From positions 744,001 through 808,000 of the forward strand of contig OY987270.1 of assembly GCA_963920665.1 (NCBI GenBank): a stretch of DNA of 64,000 nucleotides, in the 5' to 3' direction. The position numbers and the translations under genes are program-made. Shown here in pieces: positions 38,093 through 47,301 of this stretch; position 1 is the first letter of the stretch, and each line of letters starts with the position of its first letter. The notes beneath the pieces are model-generated. The model made no database searches, was not told where the DNA came from, and was given only the letters and a program-made list of their open reading frames with translations. The DNA is from Straminergon stramineum (taxonomy: Eukaryota; Streptophyta; Bryopsida; Hypnales; Calliergonaceae).

Positions 38093-38536
38093 TCAAAGTT
38101 TGACGGCTGTTGCGATTAAGTCCAATATGTGATGCACTACTTTAAAGTTATCATCGGTAATTTCTTCACCAAGTTGGGAACTGGGAACTGGACGACTGGC
38201 AGATTCAACTGGATGACTGGCAGCAGCTTGAATCATGTGAGAATTTTCCTGTTTTTCATTTCCAGAATGATCATGGGCTTCACCTGCTTGGGCTTCACTG
38301 GCTTCTTCGGCATACTTGCAGGACTGTGCCAGCTTCTCTCGAATTTCTTTAACGAGGTCCGGGACATTCACTTCCTCGAACAGGATCTGTCCACCAAGCT
38401 GCTCCGCCAGCCAATTCATGGCGTCCTCCCCCAATTGCACTCTGATGTCGCCCAGCAGTTGGTCTGTGCTCATCCATTCCGGCCAGGAGTCTAATGAAAG
38501 GAAAGGGGTGAGGAGATTGGAGGAGAGGTTACCCAT
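38093..38536 (-). CDS. Unknown small protein, 147 aa, paralogue of the gene at 42379
   Basis: A single uninterrupted frame. The N-terminus MGNLSSNLLTPFLSLDSWPE, then W-x(7)-LLGDI..QLGEDAMNWLAEQL, is similar to the first 70 residues of the protein at 42379-43305 (LSHPFADLFALLSPDSIPKW, then LLRRL...QLGEDDAVTEWLEKL). An acidic Glu/Ala region with KYAEEASEAQAGEAHDHSG follows, and a C-terminal helix DDNFKVVHHILDLIATAVKL. MGNLSS fits the N-myristoylation pattern MGxxxS, so membrane anchoring is possible (inference). No membrane helix. I do not recognise the family. Upstream DNA is also shared with the paralogue, which supports a real, duplicated gene. Confidence 0.65.
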   Translation of the reverse strand: MGNLSSNLLTPFLSLDSWPEWMSTDQLLGDIRVQLGEDAMNWLAEQLGGQILFEEVNVPDLVKEIREKLAQSCKYAEEASEAQAGEAHDHSGNEKQENSHMIQAAASHPVESASRPVPSSQLGEEITDDNFKVVHHILDLIATAVKL

Positions 38537-38589
38537 CTTCCGCAGGATAGGAGAGTTTGAATGTGGGATACTTCCAAATTATGATAAAT

Positions 38590-38820
38590 TCATTGAATTG
38601 AAAGTGTAACTTGCCACCCAACCATAGAAGAGAGAAAATTAATGCTTTGAGTAAAACTTTGATTTGTGCAACATGTTTTGAATTGAGAATGTAACTTTCC
38701 ACACAATTATTGAAGAGAGGCAATCAACACTTTGTGTATAACTTTGATTTGTGCAAAATGTACTAAATTGATTATGCACCTTGTCACCCAACTAGAGTTT
38801 AGAGATGATCAACAATTTAA
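38590..38820. repeat. Tandem repeat upstream of the 147-aa gene
   Basis: Three diverged units of about 85 bases, each with AATTGA..ATG.AAC or a near variant, then C.ACCCAAC, then AACTTTGATTTGTGCAA (last unit degraded). It sits where the promoter or 5' untranslated region should be. Near 43390 the paralogue has one related unit (AACTTGTCACCCAACCA). Confidence 0.7.
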
Positions 38821-39405
38821 TCAAGTGTATCTAGTGGATGCATTGAGTTATTTTATATATTGTTAAAATATTATTTTTTATATTGTAGAATATGAAGGGA
38901 CTTGTTAGGCTTGTTGTGCACTTATTAGTGGTTTAGTCCTTTGGTCTTCTAGTTACCTCAATCTTATGGTGCTTTAGCTACTTTTGCATTTAAGGTTCTT
39001 GCTGAATTAATTGTTAAGATTCCATGACTATGTTTCATCAACATATAACTATCATTTCTTATGCAAAGAACATAAACAAATAAAAAGAATTCTTTCGGGG
39101 GAAGACATCTTAGGATTTCTAATTTATCCTATTAGCAAGTGTCACTAATTTTCCAAAAACACCTTATTATATAGAATTAGTGCACATTTAGAAAATTCTA
39201 TATTGTTCTCATTTTCACAATTAAAAGAATTCATCTCAATTTCCATAGTGACACTAATTTTGCACTCAAATACTAGTGCAATATAATAATGCCTAGTAAA
39301 ATTTTGCAAAAATATTGATTGCTTAGTTTGTAGGATTATACAATTGAAGTGACAACAAGAATTTTTTTTGCATCCACAAAAATAAGAGTAGCAAACTTTG
39401 AATAG

Positions 39406-40033
39406 TTAATTCCTAAATGCCCAAGGCATTTTTTGAGCTTCTTGGATTTTGTTCCAAACTAAATAAATTTTTTTGATAAGTTGTATCAATTTTTTTTTTA
39501 AAATTGACTATATGAATTCAATCTGGATGTGTTAGAGGTCAGAGAAGAAAAGAAAAAATAAATCGTATAAATTAAAAGATAAGAATGTTTCATTAAGAGG
39601 GTTTTTTAATTGTAAGAGCAATTTGACATCTTTCAATCCTCTTTTTACATGTAAAATCTAAAATTGAGGTCATGAAAAAAATATATAAGGTTAAAGTACA
39701 TAGTCTGCATAACCACAATCAAAATCAACTTCTCAAAATCTATTTTATATTTTTTTTAAATGAATTACAAATGTGACTCCCCCTTCCCAAAGATCCAAGT
39801 GTATTTGAGGCACACCTCCAAGAACACGAAAAAGTCAAGATTTTCAATGGACACCCTTACATAAAAGTTTCATTAGAAAAATCAAGATTTCTTTTTTTCA
39901 AAATCAGATTTTTGATGCTTAAAGTAGACCTTAAAGGATATTCAACTTTTAAAATACTAAAAATAGAACTTTGGCAAGATTTCTTTTAACTTCAAAGTTT
40001 TGTCAACACCAAAATATGGGATTTAGGAGTTAA
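39406..40033 (-). repeat. TTAA-flanked MITE, family 1, old copy
   Basis: Begins TTAATTCCTAAATGCCCAAG at 39406 and ends ATGGGATTTAGGAGTTAA at 40033, 628 bases. The interior follows the family 1 order in the orientation of 1-472 but is much more diverged. Confidence 0.75.
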
Positions 40034-40354
40034 AGATTATTTTTGTTATGAAACAAAATTGAATTGGGAAACTATAGAAAGGAAGGAAATTGAATGCAAA
40101 TAATTGAATAGTATAAAAGATCAAATGATTGATTTAAATAATTCAAATTGGACCAAATAATAATTCAAACAAACACCATGTCAAGTCATATATGAATAAT
40201 ATGAATCATCAAATGAATGATATGAGTGAATGAGTAATTTAAGCCAAGGTTGTTTTTCTAGAAGGATAAGAAAATATTCAAAATGAAGATTTTCAATCAC
40301 ACAAGAACATTCTTATGATGCCCTTGTCTATCATATAGGAATTTTCTTGAATAT

Positions 40355-40460
40355 GTTCAAAGTAATTCTCAAATACATTAAGATGATGTCAAGAAAATGT
40401 TTCTATATAGCATACTCAAAGTAATTCTCAAATATATTAAGATGATGTCAAGAAAGCTTG
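40355..40460. repeat. Direct duplication of about 57 bases
   Basis: CAAAGTAATTCTCAAATA.A followed by TTAAGATGATGTCAAGAAA occurs twice in tandem. Non-coding. Confidence 0.85.
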
Positions 40461-40588
40461 ACATGTACTAAGACAATCTTAATTAATATTGTATTATCTC
40501 ATCTTATGGATATCCAAAATTGAAGTTGCAATTCAAATAATCCTAACACTAATCCTAACATGTTTTGAAACTCTTGTGCACAATCCTA

Positions 40589-41412
40589 GGGTGATTGCAA
40601 GAAACATTTGTCCTATTTTTTGTCTTCTTGCCCTTGGATGGGTGATTTTTTGCTCATAACTTTTGCACTATTTTTCCATTTAGTGTGAAATTTGGAATGA
40701 AGGTACATGCGGTAGTTGTAAACTTCAAGATTTTTTTCAAAATTTTCAAAATTTTCAAAATTAGTTTACTATTTTTAAATTGCCCCCAATTGGATATCTA
40801 TTTTAGCCATTTTGGAGATTTTTAGTTGTATTTTTTACCCAAAAATGCAAATTCAAAGGCCACAAATTGGAAATGTTGAAGGTCTACTAACATTACAAGG
40901 ATTGAAAATGAGTAATCAAGAAAATAGAAACACATCATTTGCACATATGGGATCAAAGTGATCTTCCTTACAAGGATTGACAATGAGTTTTCATGAAAAT
41001 AGAAACATGTCGTTTGCACACATGGGGTCAAAGTGACCTTCCTTTGCATGAAGGCTACAAACTTAAGAGGGAAAAAATTTCCTATAAGGATTTTTTGGTG
41101 CAATGTGAGTGCAATCTTTTCTATCAAAATGTCTTTTCAATTTTATTTATTTTTAATTACTACAAACGAAAAGGTCCATTGATCCCTATTTTGTTAAATT
41201 TTCTTCTCCCAGTGGCTTCTATAGTACCCTACAATAGTCTTTAGTATTGCATAGTACTATATAGTGCTAAATTGACGGCATAGATCTACAAGCACCTCAA
41301 ATCGACAATTTAAATTTATTGGCGCATTGATAGTTGTAAATAGTATTGTTAGTCCCATCGCAAGAAACTATGTTTTTTATTCAAAAATATGAAGTGTTTC
41401 ATGCAATTACCC
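40589..41412. mobile_element. Inverted-repeat element, GGGTGATTGC family, copy 2
   Basis: The left end GGGTGATTGCAAGAAACATT at 40589 is matched by GTGTTTCATGCAATTACCC ending at 41412. CCTA flanks both sides (40585-40588 and 41413-41416), a 4-bp target duplication distinct from the ATTA of copy 1. It shares with copy 1 the subterminal GTCCTATTTT and a TTTTTTGC.CATAACTTTTG block. It contains an internal tandem duplication of about 78 bases (40890-41050). No believable gene. Confidence 0.85.
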
Positions 41413-41518
41413 CCTATCATTAGTCCTAACACATTTTGAAACCCTTATGCACAATCCTAACACTAATACTAACATATTTTGAAACCCTTGTGCACTATGA
41501 ATTAAGACATCTAGGCAA

Positions 41519-41762
41519 CAGTGCTAGTATGTGAGCCCAAGAATGCGAACTTGTGAGCATTGAGCTTACATTATAGGTACCTATATCATAGATACCACAC
41601 ACTATAGAAGGTATATGTATCATAAATACCTATAAATGGGTATTTGTAACATATATATCCTGTAATCATAGACGGTTTCTACAGTATATACACCTATAAC
41701 ATAGATGGGTAGTATTGTAGGTTCATGGGTTGACACTCCTATGCTCACATAATAGCAACCCT
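41519..41762. repeat. Small inverted-repeat element, TAGTATGTGAG family, copy 2
   Basis: The left AGTGCTAGTATGTGAGCCC and right ATGCTCACATAATAGCAACC are inverse to each other. The interior is rich in TATCATAGATACC / ACCTATAACATAGAT words. Same family as 25110-25331. Confidence 0.6.
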
Positions 41763-42378
41763 CTTGTCCACAAAGCCCCTAAATGATGTGCATAAACTTT
41801 CAATTCCTTAGATGAAAGTGACAATTTATAACCACCAATGATCACACTTTGGGTATTATGCTTATAGACTCCCACCACCTACTCCATATATTAAAAAAAT
41901 GCTATATGGAGTATGTACATTCCTATACAATCCTATAAGAGTACAATTCATGGTTCTTACAAAACTTGCAACCCTATTGCAAACCCACTCGTTCACATTC
42001 ATGCCTAAAATTTTCACCTGACACTTGTTAGACAAACTATAGATAAACCTTTAATCAACACTTAAAAAAAATTCATAGGTAATTTACAAAGCAACTTAAA
42101 CCTGCTTTCTCCAAGAGAATCTTGAATCCTCTCACAATCAACGTCTGTTTTTTTGTAGGCAAAATTTCGCCACTCTGACAGGTTTAATCCTTGTCAGACT
42201 CCGTTTCTCCCAAAATTACACCAGTTCTGTGAAGGCATGTGACAGGCACTGTTCAAAAAAACCAGAACGCTGCTCACAATTGCCAACAAAACCCAAGCAA
42301 AACCACAGTTTAATAACAGAAACCATACTCAAAATGCTGATTACAACAGCGTCCTAAATCGACGATATTCTTCAGCCT
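41763..42378. other. Intergenic, 3' flank of the 308-aa gene
   Basis: Probably includes the 3' untranslated region of the minus-strand gene at 42379. No other feature recognised. Confidence 0.4.
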
Positions 42379-43305
42379 TCAAGACATTTCAACATCCTTA
42401 TTTCCTTCATCTTCATCAGGGTCTTCTTCACCAGCTTGGCCACTGGCACCTTCAAATGGGTGCCGACTGGCACTGTCTTCCCTTATAGCAACTTCAGCGA
42501 CAGTCATTTCCAATTCTTCAATATCAACATCATGACCTTCACTAGCCTGCCCACTGGCACCTTCATCCCAATCCATTACACGCTGGAGCCATAGACAGAT
42601 CTCAACTTCAGCATTGCCTTCAAATTCGACTCCACCAGCTTGGTGACTGGCATTTTCCCATTCTTCGACATCAAAATCACGAACTTCAATTGCTTGGATA
42701 CTGGCACCATCATCTTGGTGACTGGCAGCTTGAATGTGAGCATTTTCGCATTCTTCAATATGAAGATCATGAACTACAATAGCTTGGCGCCGGCCACTGT
42801 TTCGTGCAGCTTGGTGACTGGCAATGTGAATGTCAGCATTTTCGCATTCTTCGATATCAAGATCATGAACTTCACTACCCTGGCCACTCACACCTTCAGC
42901 CAAATCCACTGCCCTCATGAGCCTTCGACAGATTTCAACTTCAGCATTGCCTTCATACTCGACTTCACTACCTTGTTGTTGTCTGGCAACCTCACCGTGA
43001 GCAAGTTCCGGCTCTTGATCACCACGAGCATGGGCTTCACCGATAGCGAGAGCACCGGCTTCAGCGAGATTATTGATGTGACGATCGAAGTAGAGTTCCA
43101 CGAGCTGCTCCTCGGTTTCTCTCAGCAGATCACGCGCGTTTTCCAGTTTCTCCAGCCATTCAGTCACTGCGTCGTCCTCCCCCAATTGGTGTTCTTTGTT
43201 GCTCAGCCTCCTCAGCAGGTCTACCACACTCGTCCATTTGGGGATGGAGTCTGGCGACAGGAGTGCAAATAGATCTGCGAAGGGATGGGAAAGGAGATTA
43301 TCCAT
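42379..43305 (-). CDS. Unknown acidic repeat protein, 308 aa
   Basis: A single open frame. Residues 1-75 share the fold-like pattern of the 147-aa protein at 38093-38536. The rest is acidic and repetitive: a block EGNAEVEIC.....(R/V)..D..EG.SGQ.SE.HD.DIEE at 117-154 returns at 229-265, and the shorter phrase HDLDIEECENADI recurs around 147, 179 and 209 (as VRDFDVEEWENA), each followed by ASHQ. The tail is EEDPDEDEGNKDVEMS. No signal peptide or membrane segment, and no family is recognised. Retention of a 308-codon frame across repeats supports coding; lineage-specific repeat growth is inferred. The start lacks the myristoylation pattern (MDNLLS). Confidence 0.65.
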   Translation of the reverse strand: MDNLLSHPFADLFALLSPDSIPKWTSVVDLLRRLSNKEHQLGEDDAVTEWLEKLENARDLLRETEEQLVELYFDRHINNLAEAGALAIGEAHARGDQEPELAHGEVARQQQGSEVEYEGNAEVEICRRLMRAVDLAEGVSGQGSEVHDLDIEECENADIHIASHQAARNSGRRQAIVVHDLHIEECENAHIQAASHQDDGASIQAIEVRDFDVEEWENASHQAGGVEFEGNAEVEICLWLQRVMDWDEGASGQASEGHDVDIEELEMTVAEVAIREDSASRHPFEGASGQAGEEDPDEDEGNKDVEMS

Positions 43306-44289
43306 CTTTTCAATTCAGCAGGAGAGGTTGTCGGTCACGTTCCTGTAAAATATCGCTCAAGGAAATTTGTGTATGAAATTCTGAGAGCAACTTGTCACCC
43401 AACCACAGAAAGAGAGATTTGCACAACCGACCTCCGTCACCCTCTTAATGTGCTATTCAGATGTGTTTCTAGCAAAGAATATGTAAGGACCTTTTAGGGT
43501 TTGGGGGTACCAACTAATGGTTGACAGAGCCCTTTGGTCTTACAGCTACCTCAATCTTATGGTGCTCTAGCTACCTTCAAGAGCCTAGACTATGAATCTA
43601 TGGTGTTTGTGTTACCTCCAAGAGCACAGACTTCCAGTTAACTACTGTAGTTTATCATTGGTAATTTTTTTGAAGGATTTTAGAATATTGGCAAAGAGGT
43701 GACAAAAGAATTGTAGAGAGGCTCTCACGGAAGGTACTGATCGACTACACCTAATTGTAACTTATAAATTGCAAAAACGTTCCATCTAGATTCTTGTGTA
43801 AAATGTAAGTCTTCTGAAGATGAGAGCCTAAGGTCGAGTAATTTTGGTTGCGCCTTTTTCACCACTTTGAAGACTTTTGATAGTTTTTGATAGTTTTTTC
43901 AAACGTTGTCCAAAAAATGCATACAAAGAGAATCTCATTCCCCTTTGACTCCTAACAAGATCTGAAAAAAGTTTATACATTTTGATACATTTTGATACAT
44001 TTCGATTTACTTACATCACGTTTTCAAAATAGGAACCATATTCAAATGCTTATTCAGACAATTTTGGGTGCAGTTATCGTGATGAGTGTGACTGTTGGGA
44101 GACGATATTCGAATTGTGAGGAAGATTCTTTATGTGATGATGATCCTGGATCAACCTTGGAAACCTTGTTCTAAGTGAGTGTTGAAATTTCAGCTACTTC
44201 ATAGTAATCAAAGGTACATCTAGATGCAGATGGAAGATTAACGGTCTCATACAAACTTCAATTAGAGACATTCAAGAGGTGAGGAGTGA
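43306..44289. other. Intergenic, 5' flank of the 308-aa gene
   Basis: 43520-43590 (CCTTTGGTCTTACAGCTACC, then TCAATCTTATGGTGCTCTAG) matches 38940-39000 upstream of the 147-aa gene, so the duplicated segment reaches at least this far. No further gene is supported; the frames at 43285-43497 and 43992-44174 have no domains. Confidence 0.5.
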
Positions 44290-44970
44290 GGAAGATTAGA
44301 AGTGACAGTCTCTTTCAATTGTATACAGTTTCTTATCTACAGAATCGCCTTTTTTCTCATGTTGACACATGAATTCAACTACGACAGTCAGTGTGACTCT
44401 GAGTCTGATCAGAACGTAGAATTCAGCACGAAAATGCGTTTCTATGAAATGTGAACCTCTAGAGTTGCTGGGAAAACCTCCGTCTCTGCATTTTTTAAAA
44501 TTAGACTGAAGGTAACGATTGTGAATGAATAGGACAGTCTATTTTCCATTGTATGTTTCTAAAGTACAAAATCACCCATTCGAATGACATGGTGACAAAT
44601 GAACTCAATGAACTATTAGCGCAACTCGGAGATCTGCCAGTTATGTGAACAGAGCTTGAAATTCAGCAAGAGACTGCAATTCTGTGATTTGTGAATCTCT
44701 ACGAACACCTTGTTGCACTTGAAAAACAACAAAAGGCAATGATTGTGAAAGAATTGTAAGGTCTCTTTTCATTATAGGTTTCTAGTGTACAAAATCACCT
44801 CTTCTAATTACACGGTGAGGTATGAATTCAATCAATCATGAGTGCAACTCCGAAATCTGCTAGTCATATGATCGACCAGACCTCGATGAGATTGCGATTC
44901 AATTCTGCGAAATCTTATTTTTTGCGAACCCCTCGTTGCATTTGGAAAAAAAATAAAAACGCAACGAGTG
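44290..44970. repeat. Tandem repeat, three units of about 225 bases
   Basis: Units beginning near 44300, 44530 and 44755 share in order GTTTCT.A.GTACAAAATCAC, a GAATTCAA-like word, AACTC.GA.ATCTGC.AGT, TTCAGC or TTCTGCG, then GTGAA.CTCT. They lie just downstream of the calmodulin-like gene. Non-coding as far as I can see. Confidence 0.75.
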
Positions 44971-45005
44971 TGAAAACATTGAACCTAAAGAATCGACCAA
45001 TTCGC

Positions 45006-45596
45006 TCAGAGAACACAAGTACTTTCAGCTCCGGTCATGAGCGCCTGAAACTCTCGGAAATCCACCATGTGATCTCCATCTTCATCCACGCATTGGATCA
45101 TACCTCGACACTCCTCCACAGAGATTTCCTCATCCCCCAATCCCACGAATACACGATGAAGCTCTTCTGCTGAGATGAATCCATTGCGATCGACATCAAA
45201 CACATGAAACGCAGACAACCAATCGTCGGAAGCACTGGAAGATTGCGAACTTTCAAGCCCGGATTCAAGCTGCATCGCTCTTGTGTTCATCTGAATGAAT
45301 TCGTAAAAGTCCAGGCACCCGTCGCCATTCACATCCACGTCGTGCATTAGAGACTCCAAGTCGGCATCAGTTACGGGAGTCTCCCCGAGAGAACGCAACA
45401 CGGCGCCGAGCTCGGCTTTGCAGATTTGGCCGTCGCCGTTGCGGTCGAAGAAGGTGAAGGAGTCGGTGAGCTCTTGGAGCAGGGTTTCTGGGAGGGTAAA
45501 ATCTATTTGGGGGAGGTGTCGGATGATACCTGTGGATTTTTCGTAGTTTGAGTGGCCCGTCCAGTTTGCCTCCATTAGCAAATCCATCGGAGACAA
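45006..45596 (-). CDS. Calmodulin-like protein with four EF-hands
   Basis: Calcium sensor of the plant CML group, 196 residues, single exon as is common for CMLs. EF-hand loops: D51-E62 (DRNGDGQICKAE), D88-E99 (DVNGDGCLDFYE), D134-E145 (DVDRNGFISAEE) and D171-E182 (DEDGDHMVDFRE). Loop 4 has His176 where Gly is nearly invariant, so its affinity may be altered (inference). An N-terminal extension of about 40 residues has no clear targeting signal, and the linker between loops 2 and 3 holds a Ser-rich stretch SSQSSSASDD. The end ESTCVL is not a CaaX box because the Cys is third from the end. The first Met at 45596 is used; a second in-frame Met (residue 4) is possible. Confidence 0.93.
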   Translation of the reverse strand: MSPMDLLMEANWTGHSNYEKSTGIIRHLPQIDFTLPETLLQELTDSFTFFDRNGDGQICKAELGAVLRSLGETPVTDADLESLMHDVDVNGDGCLDFYEFIQMNTRAMQLESGLESSQSSSASDDWLSAFHVFDVDRNGFISAEELHRVFVGLGDEEISVEECRGMIQCVDEDGDHMVDFREFQALMTGAESTCVL

Positions 45597-45599
45597 CCC

Positions 45600-46020
45600 C
45601 TAAAATTCACCCAAAATTCTCCCACCAGGTCTCGGCAAAAGGGCCCCTCCGACAAGCTAATGAACCTGTCTTCCAAATCGCTTGTTTCACAAAGGGGAAG
45701 TCTTACCAGATGATAGTCAAACCTGAAAGCGATCGAACCCGCGATACAGAGGAATTGCACAACCCCCCCAAAAATTTAACCCAAAACTCCCCTGAAGCCA
45801 ATTGACACTGCCAATCTGCTTTCCAAATCTTTTCTTTCACAAACCCAAACTAATTTTCAGATCATACTCAAAGCTGGAAGCGATCGGGACCGTAATTTAA
45901 AGAAATTGCACAAATCCTCCCAAAATCCTCCCCTCGAAAGCAGATTGTGTCACTGAATTTGCCTTCCAACTCGCACCTTTCCCAAGTCCAAAGTAGTACC
46001 AGATGATCGAGAGGGATTGC
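45600..46020. repeat. Tandem repeat in the calmodulin-like gene promoter/5' region
   Basis: Three diverged units of about 140 bases, each with CTTCCAA or TTTCCAAAT, TTTC.CAAA, ACCAGATGAT or TCAGATCAT, AAGCGATCG and GAATTGCACAA.CC.CCCAAAA. They lie immediately upstream of the start codon on the minus strand. Possible regulatory role is speculation. Confidence 0.75.
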
Positions 46021-46481
46021 AAGGGGCTGTGAAGTGAATTGCGATGAGAGAGCTAAGATGAGAGTGTTATATATCCCAAGTAATTGAGGGCTTGCGGATT
46101 TTCTGCGAAGGAGACAATCGGATTTGATTGGGGGCGTGGGGGAGACGGTCCTCCACTCCCCCGTCTCCGAGTAAGCTTATTCACCGACGCGGTGGACGAG
46201 GGTCTGGAGGAGATTTCCCTAAGAAGCTCTTGGTGGCCCAGCAGGGAAGGTTCGGAGGCCCCACTGATCAGTGCTGCAGACAGGCCGTGCTGCAGACATG
46301 GCAGGAACGGACCGAAGAGTCCAACGCGGCCGCGTCACAAGGACGGGTTGCCGCGGGAAATTTTACGTGTGACTGAAAGTAAGATACCCTCAGTGTGTGG
46401 AGTATTTTCTCAACCCTTGAACGCCTGGCTGGTGACCGTGGAAATGGCATCCCTTTTGGCATTGTACGACATCACTCTACT
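46021..46481. other. GC-rich stretch upstream of the calmodulin-like gene
   Basis: Markedly GC-richer than its surroundings, especially 46120-46370. Overlapping open frames on both strands have no domains, so no gene is called. It may be promoter DNA or an old fragment. Confidence 0.35.
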
Positions 46482-46703
46482 TTAACCCCTAAAAGACGCG
46501 GCAGACATTTTTTGTCCTATGAATTCTCCTCTGGAGGACAAAATTGCAACTATTCATCCTCGGAATTAGGGGTGGAAAGGGGAGATCTTCTATAGAAGTT
46601 TGACTCCCAATGAGTATTTTTGATTTTTTTTTAAAGTGGATGATATCACATGGTTCCAAAATGCCTAATTTCCACGGTCACCAACCCAACATTCATGGGT
46701 AAA
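46482..46703 (+). repeat. 230-bp TTAA element, copy a
   Basis: Starts TTAACCCCTAAAAGACGCG; its body (ATTCATCCTCGGAATTAGGG, AGATCTTCTATAGAAG, CCAATGAGTATTTTT, GTGGATGATATCACA, CACGGTCACCAA) matches copy c at 47015-47244 in the same orientation. The right TTAA is degraded. Confidence 0.7.
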
Positions 46704-46788
46704 GAAAATCAAAAGCACACACAAAAGGTCAAATTGTTGTGCATGATTTTCTCTTTTTGCACAAAATTCCAAGGATGAACAATTGCAC

Positions 46789-47018
46789 TTAACCCTTGAA
46801 GGCCGGATTGGTGACCATATAAATCAACCATTTTGAAACCGTGTGACATCATCTACTTTAAAAAACTAAAAAATACTCATTGGGAGTCATACTATTGTAG
46901 AAGATCTTCCCTTTCCACCCCTAATTCCGAGGATGAATAGTTGTACTTCTATCCTACACATGAGAATTCCTAGTCATTCATTGGACAAAAAACATTAGCC
47001 TCATCATTTAAGGGTTAA
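46789..47018 (-). repeat. 230-bp TTAA element, copy b, complete
   Basis: TTAACCCTTGAAGGCC at 46789 to TTTAAGGGTTAA at 47018, 230 bases, opposite orientation to copies a and c. Its words include GTGTGACATCATCTACTTTA, ATACTCATTGGGAGTCATAC and AGAAGATCTTCCC. The final TTAA (47015-47018) is also the first TTAA of copy c. Confidence 0.85.
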
Positions 47019-47244
47019 CCCATAAACGTCATAGCGGATGATTTGTGTTTGATGGATGACAAAGAATCTCTCCATGTAGGATAGAACTATGACTATTCAT
47101 CCTTGGAATTTTGTGAAAAAAGGGTAGGTCTTCTACAATAGTAAGACTTCCAATGAATATTTTTTATTTTTTTAAAGTAGATGATGTCACAAGGTTCCAA
47201 AAGGAAGGATTTCCATGGTCACCAATCTGTCCTTTAAGGGTTGA
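47015..47244 (+). repeat. 230-bp TTAA element, copy c, complete
   Basis: TTAACCCATAAACGTC at 47015 to CTTTAAGGGTTGA at 47244 (last TTAA mutated to TTGA), also 230 bases and inverse to copy b. The b-c pair is embedded in a further copy: 46703-46788 reads up to ATGAACAATTGCACTT and 47245 onward continues TCCTACACAAATAGATTCTT, which in copy b itself is one continuous stretch (ATGAATAGTTGTACTTCTAT, then CCTACACATGAGAATTC). Confidence 0.85.
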
Positions 47245-47301
47245 GTCCTACACAAATAGATTCTTCGTCATTCATTGGCCAAAAAATGGTTGTGGCATTG
47301 T

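Noticed and set aside
42640..43272. 210-residue frame on the plus strand opposite the 308-aa gene
   Set aside because: Shadow frame of the repeat gene; the minus strand has a start aligned with its paralogue and a coherent acidic repeat protein.
45006..45023. Possible CaaX prenylation box at the end of the calmodulin-like protein (ESTCVL)
   Set aside because: A CaaX box needs Cys at the fourth position from the end; here it is third.
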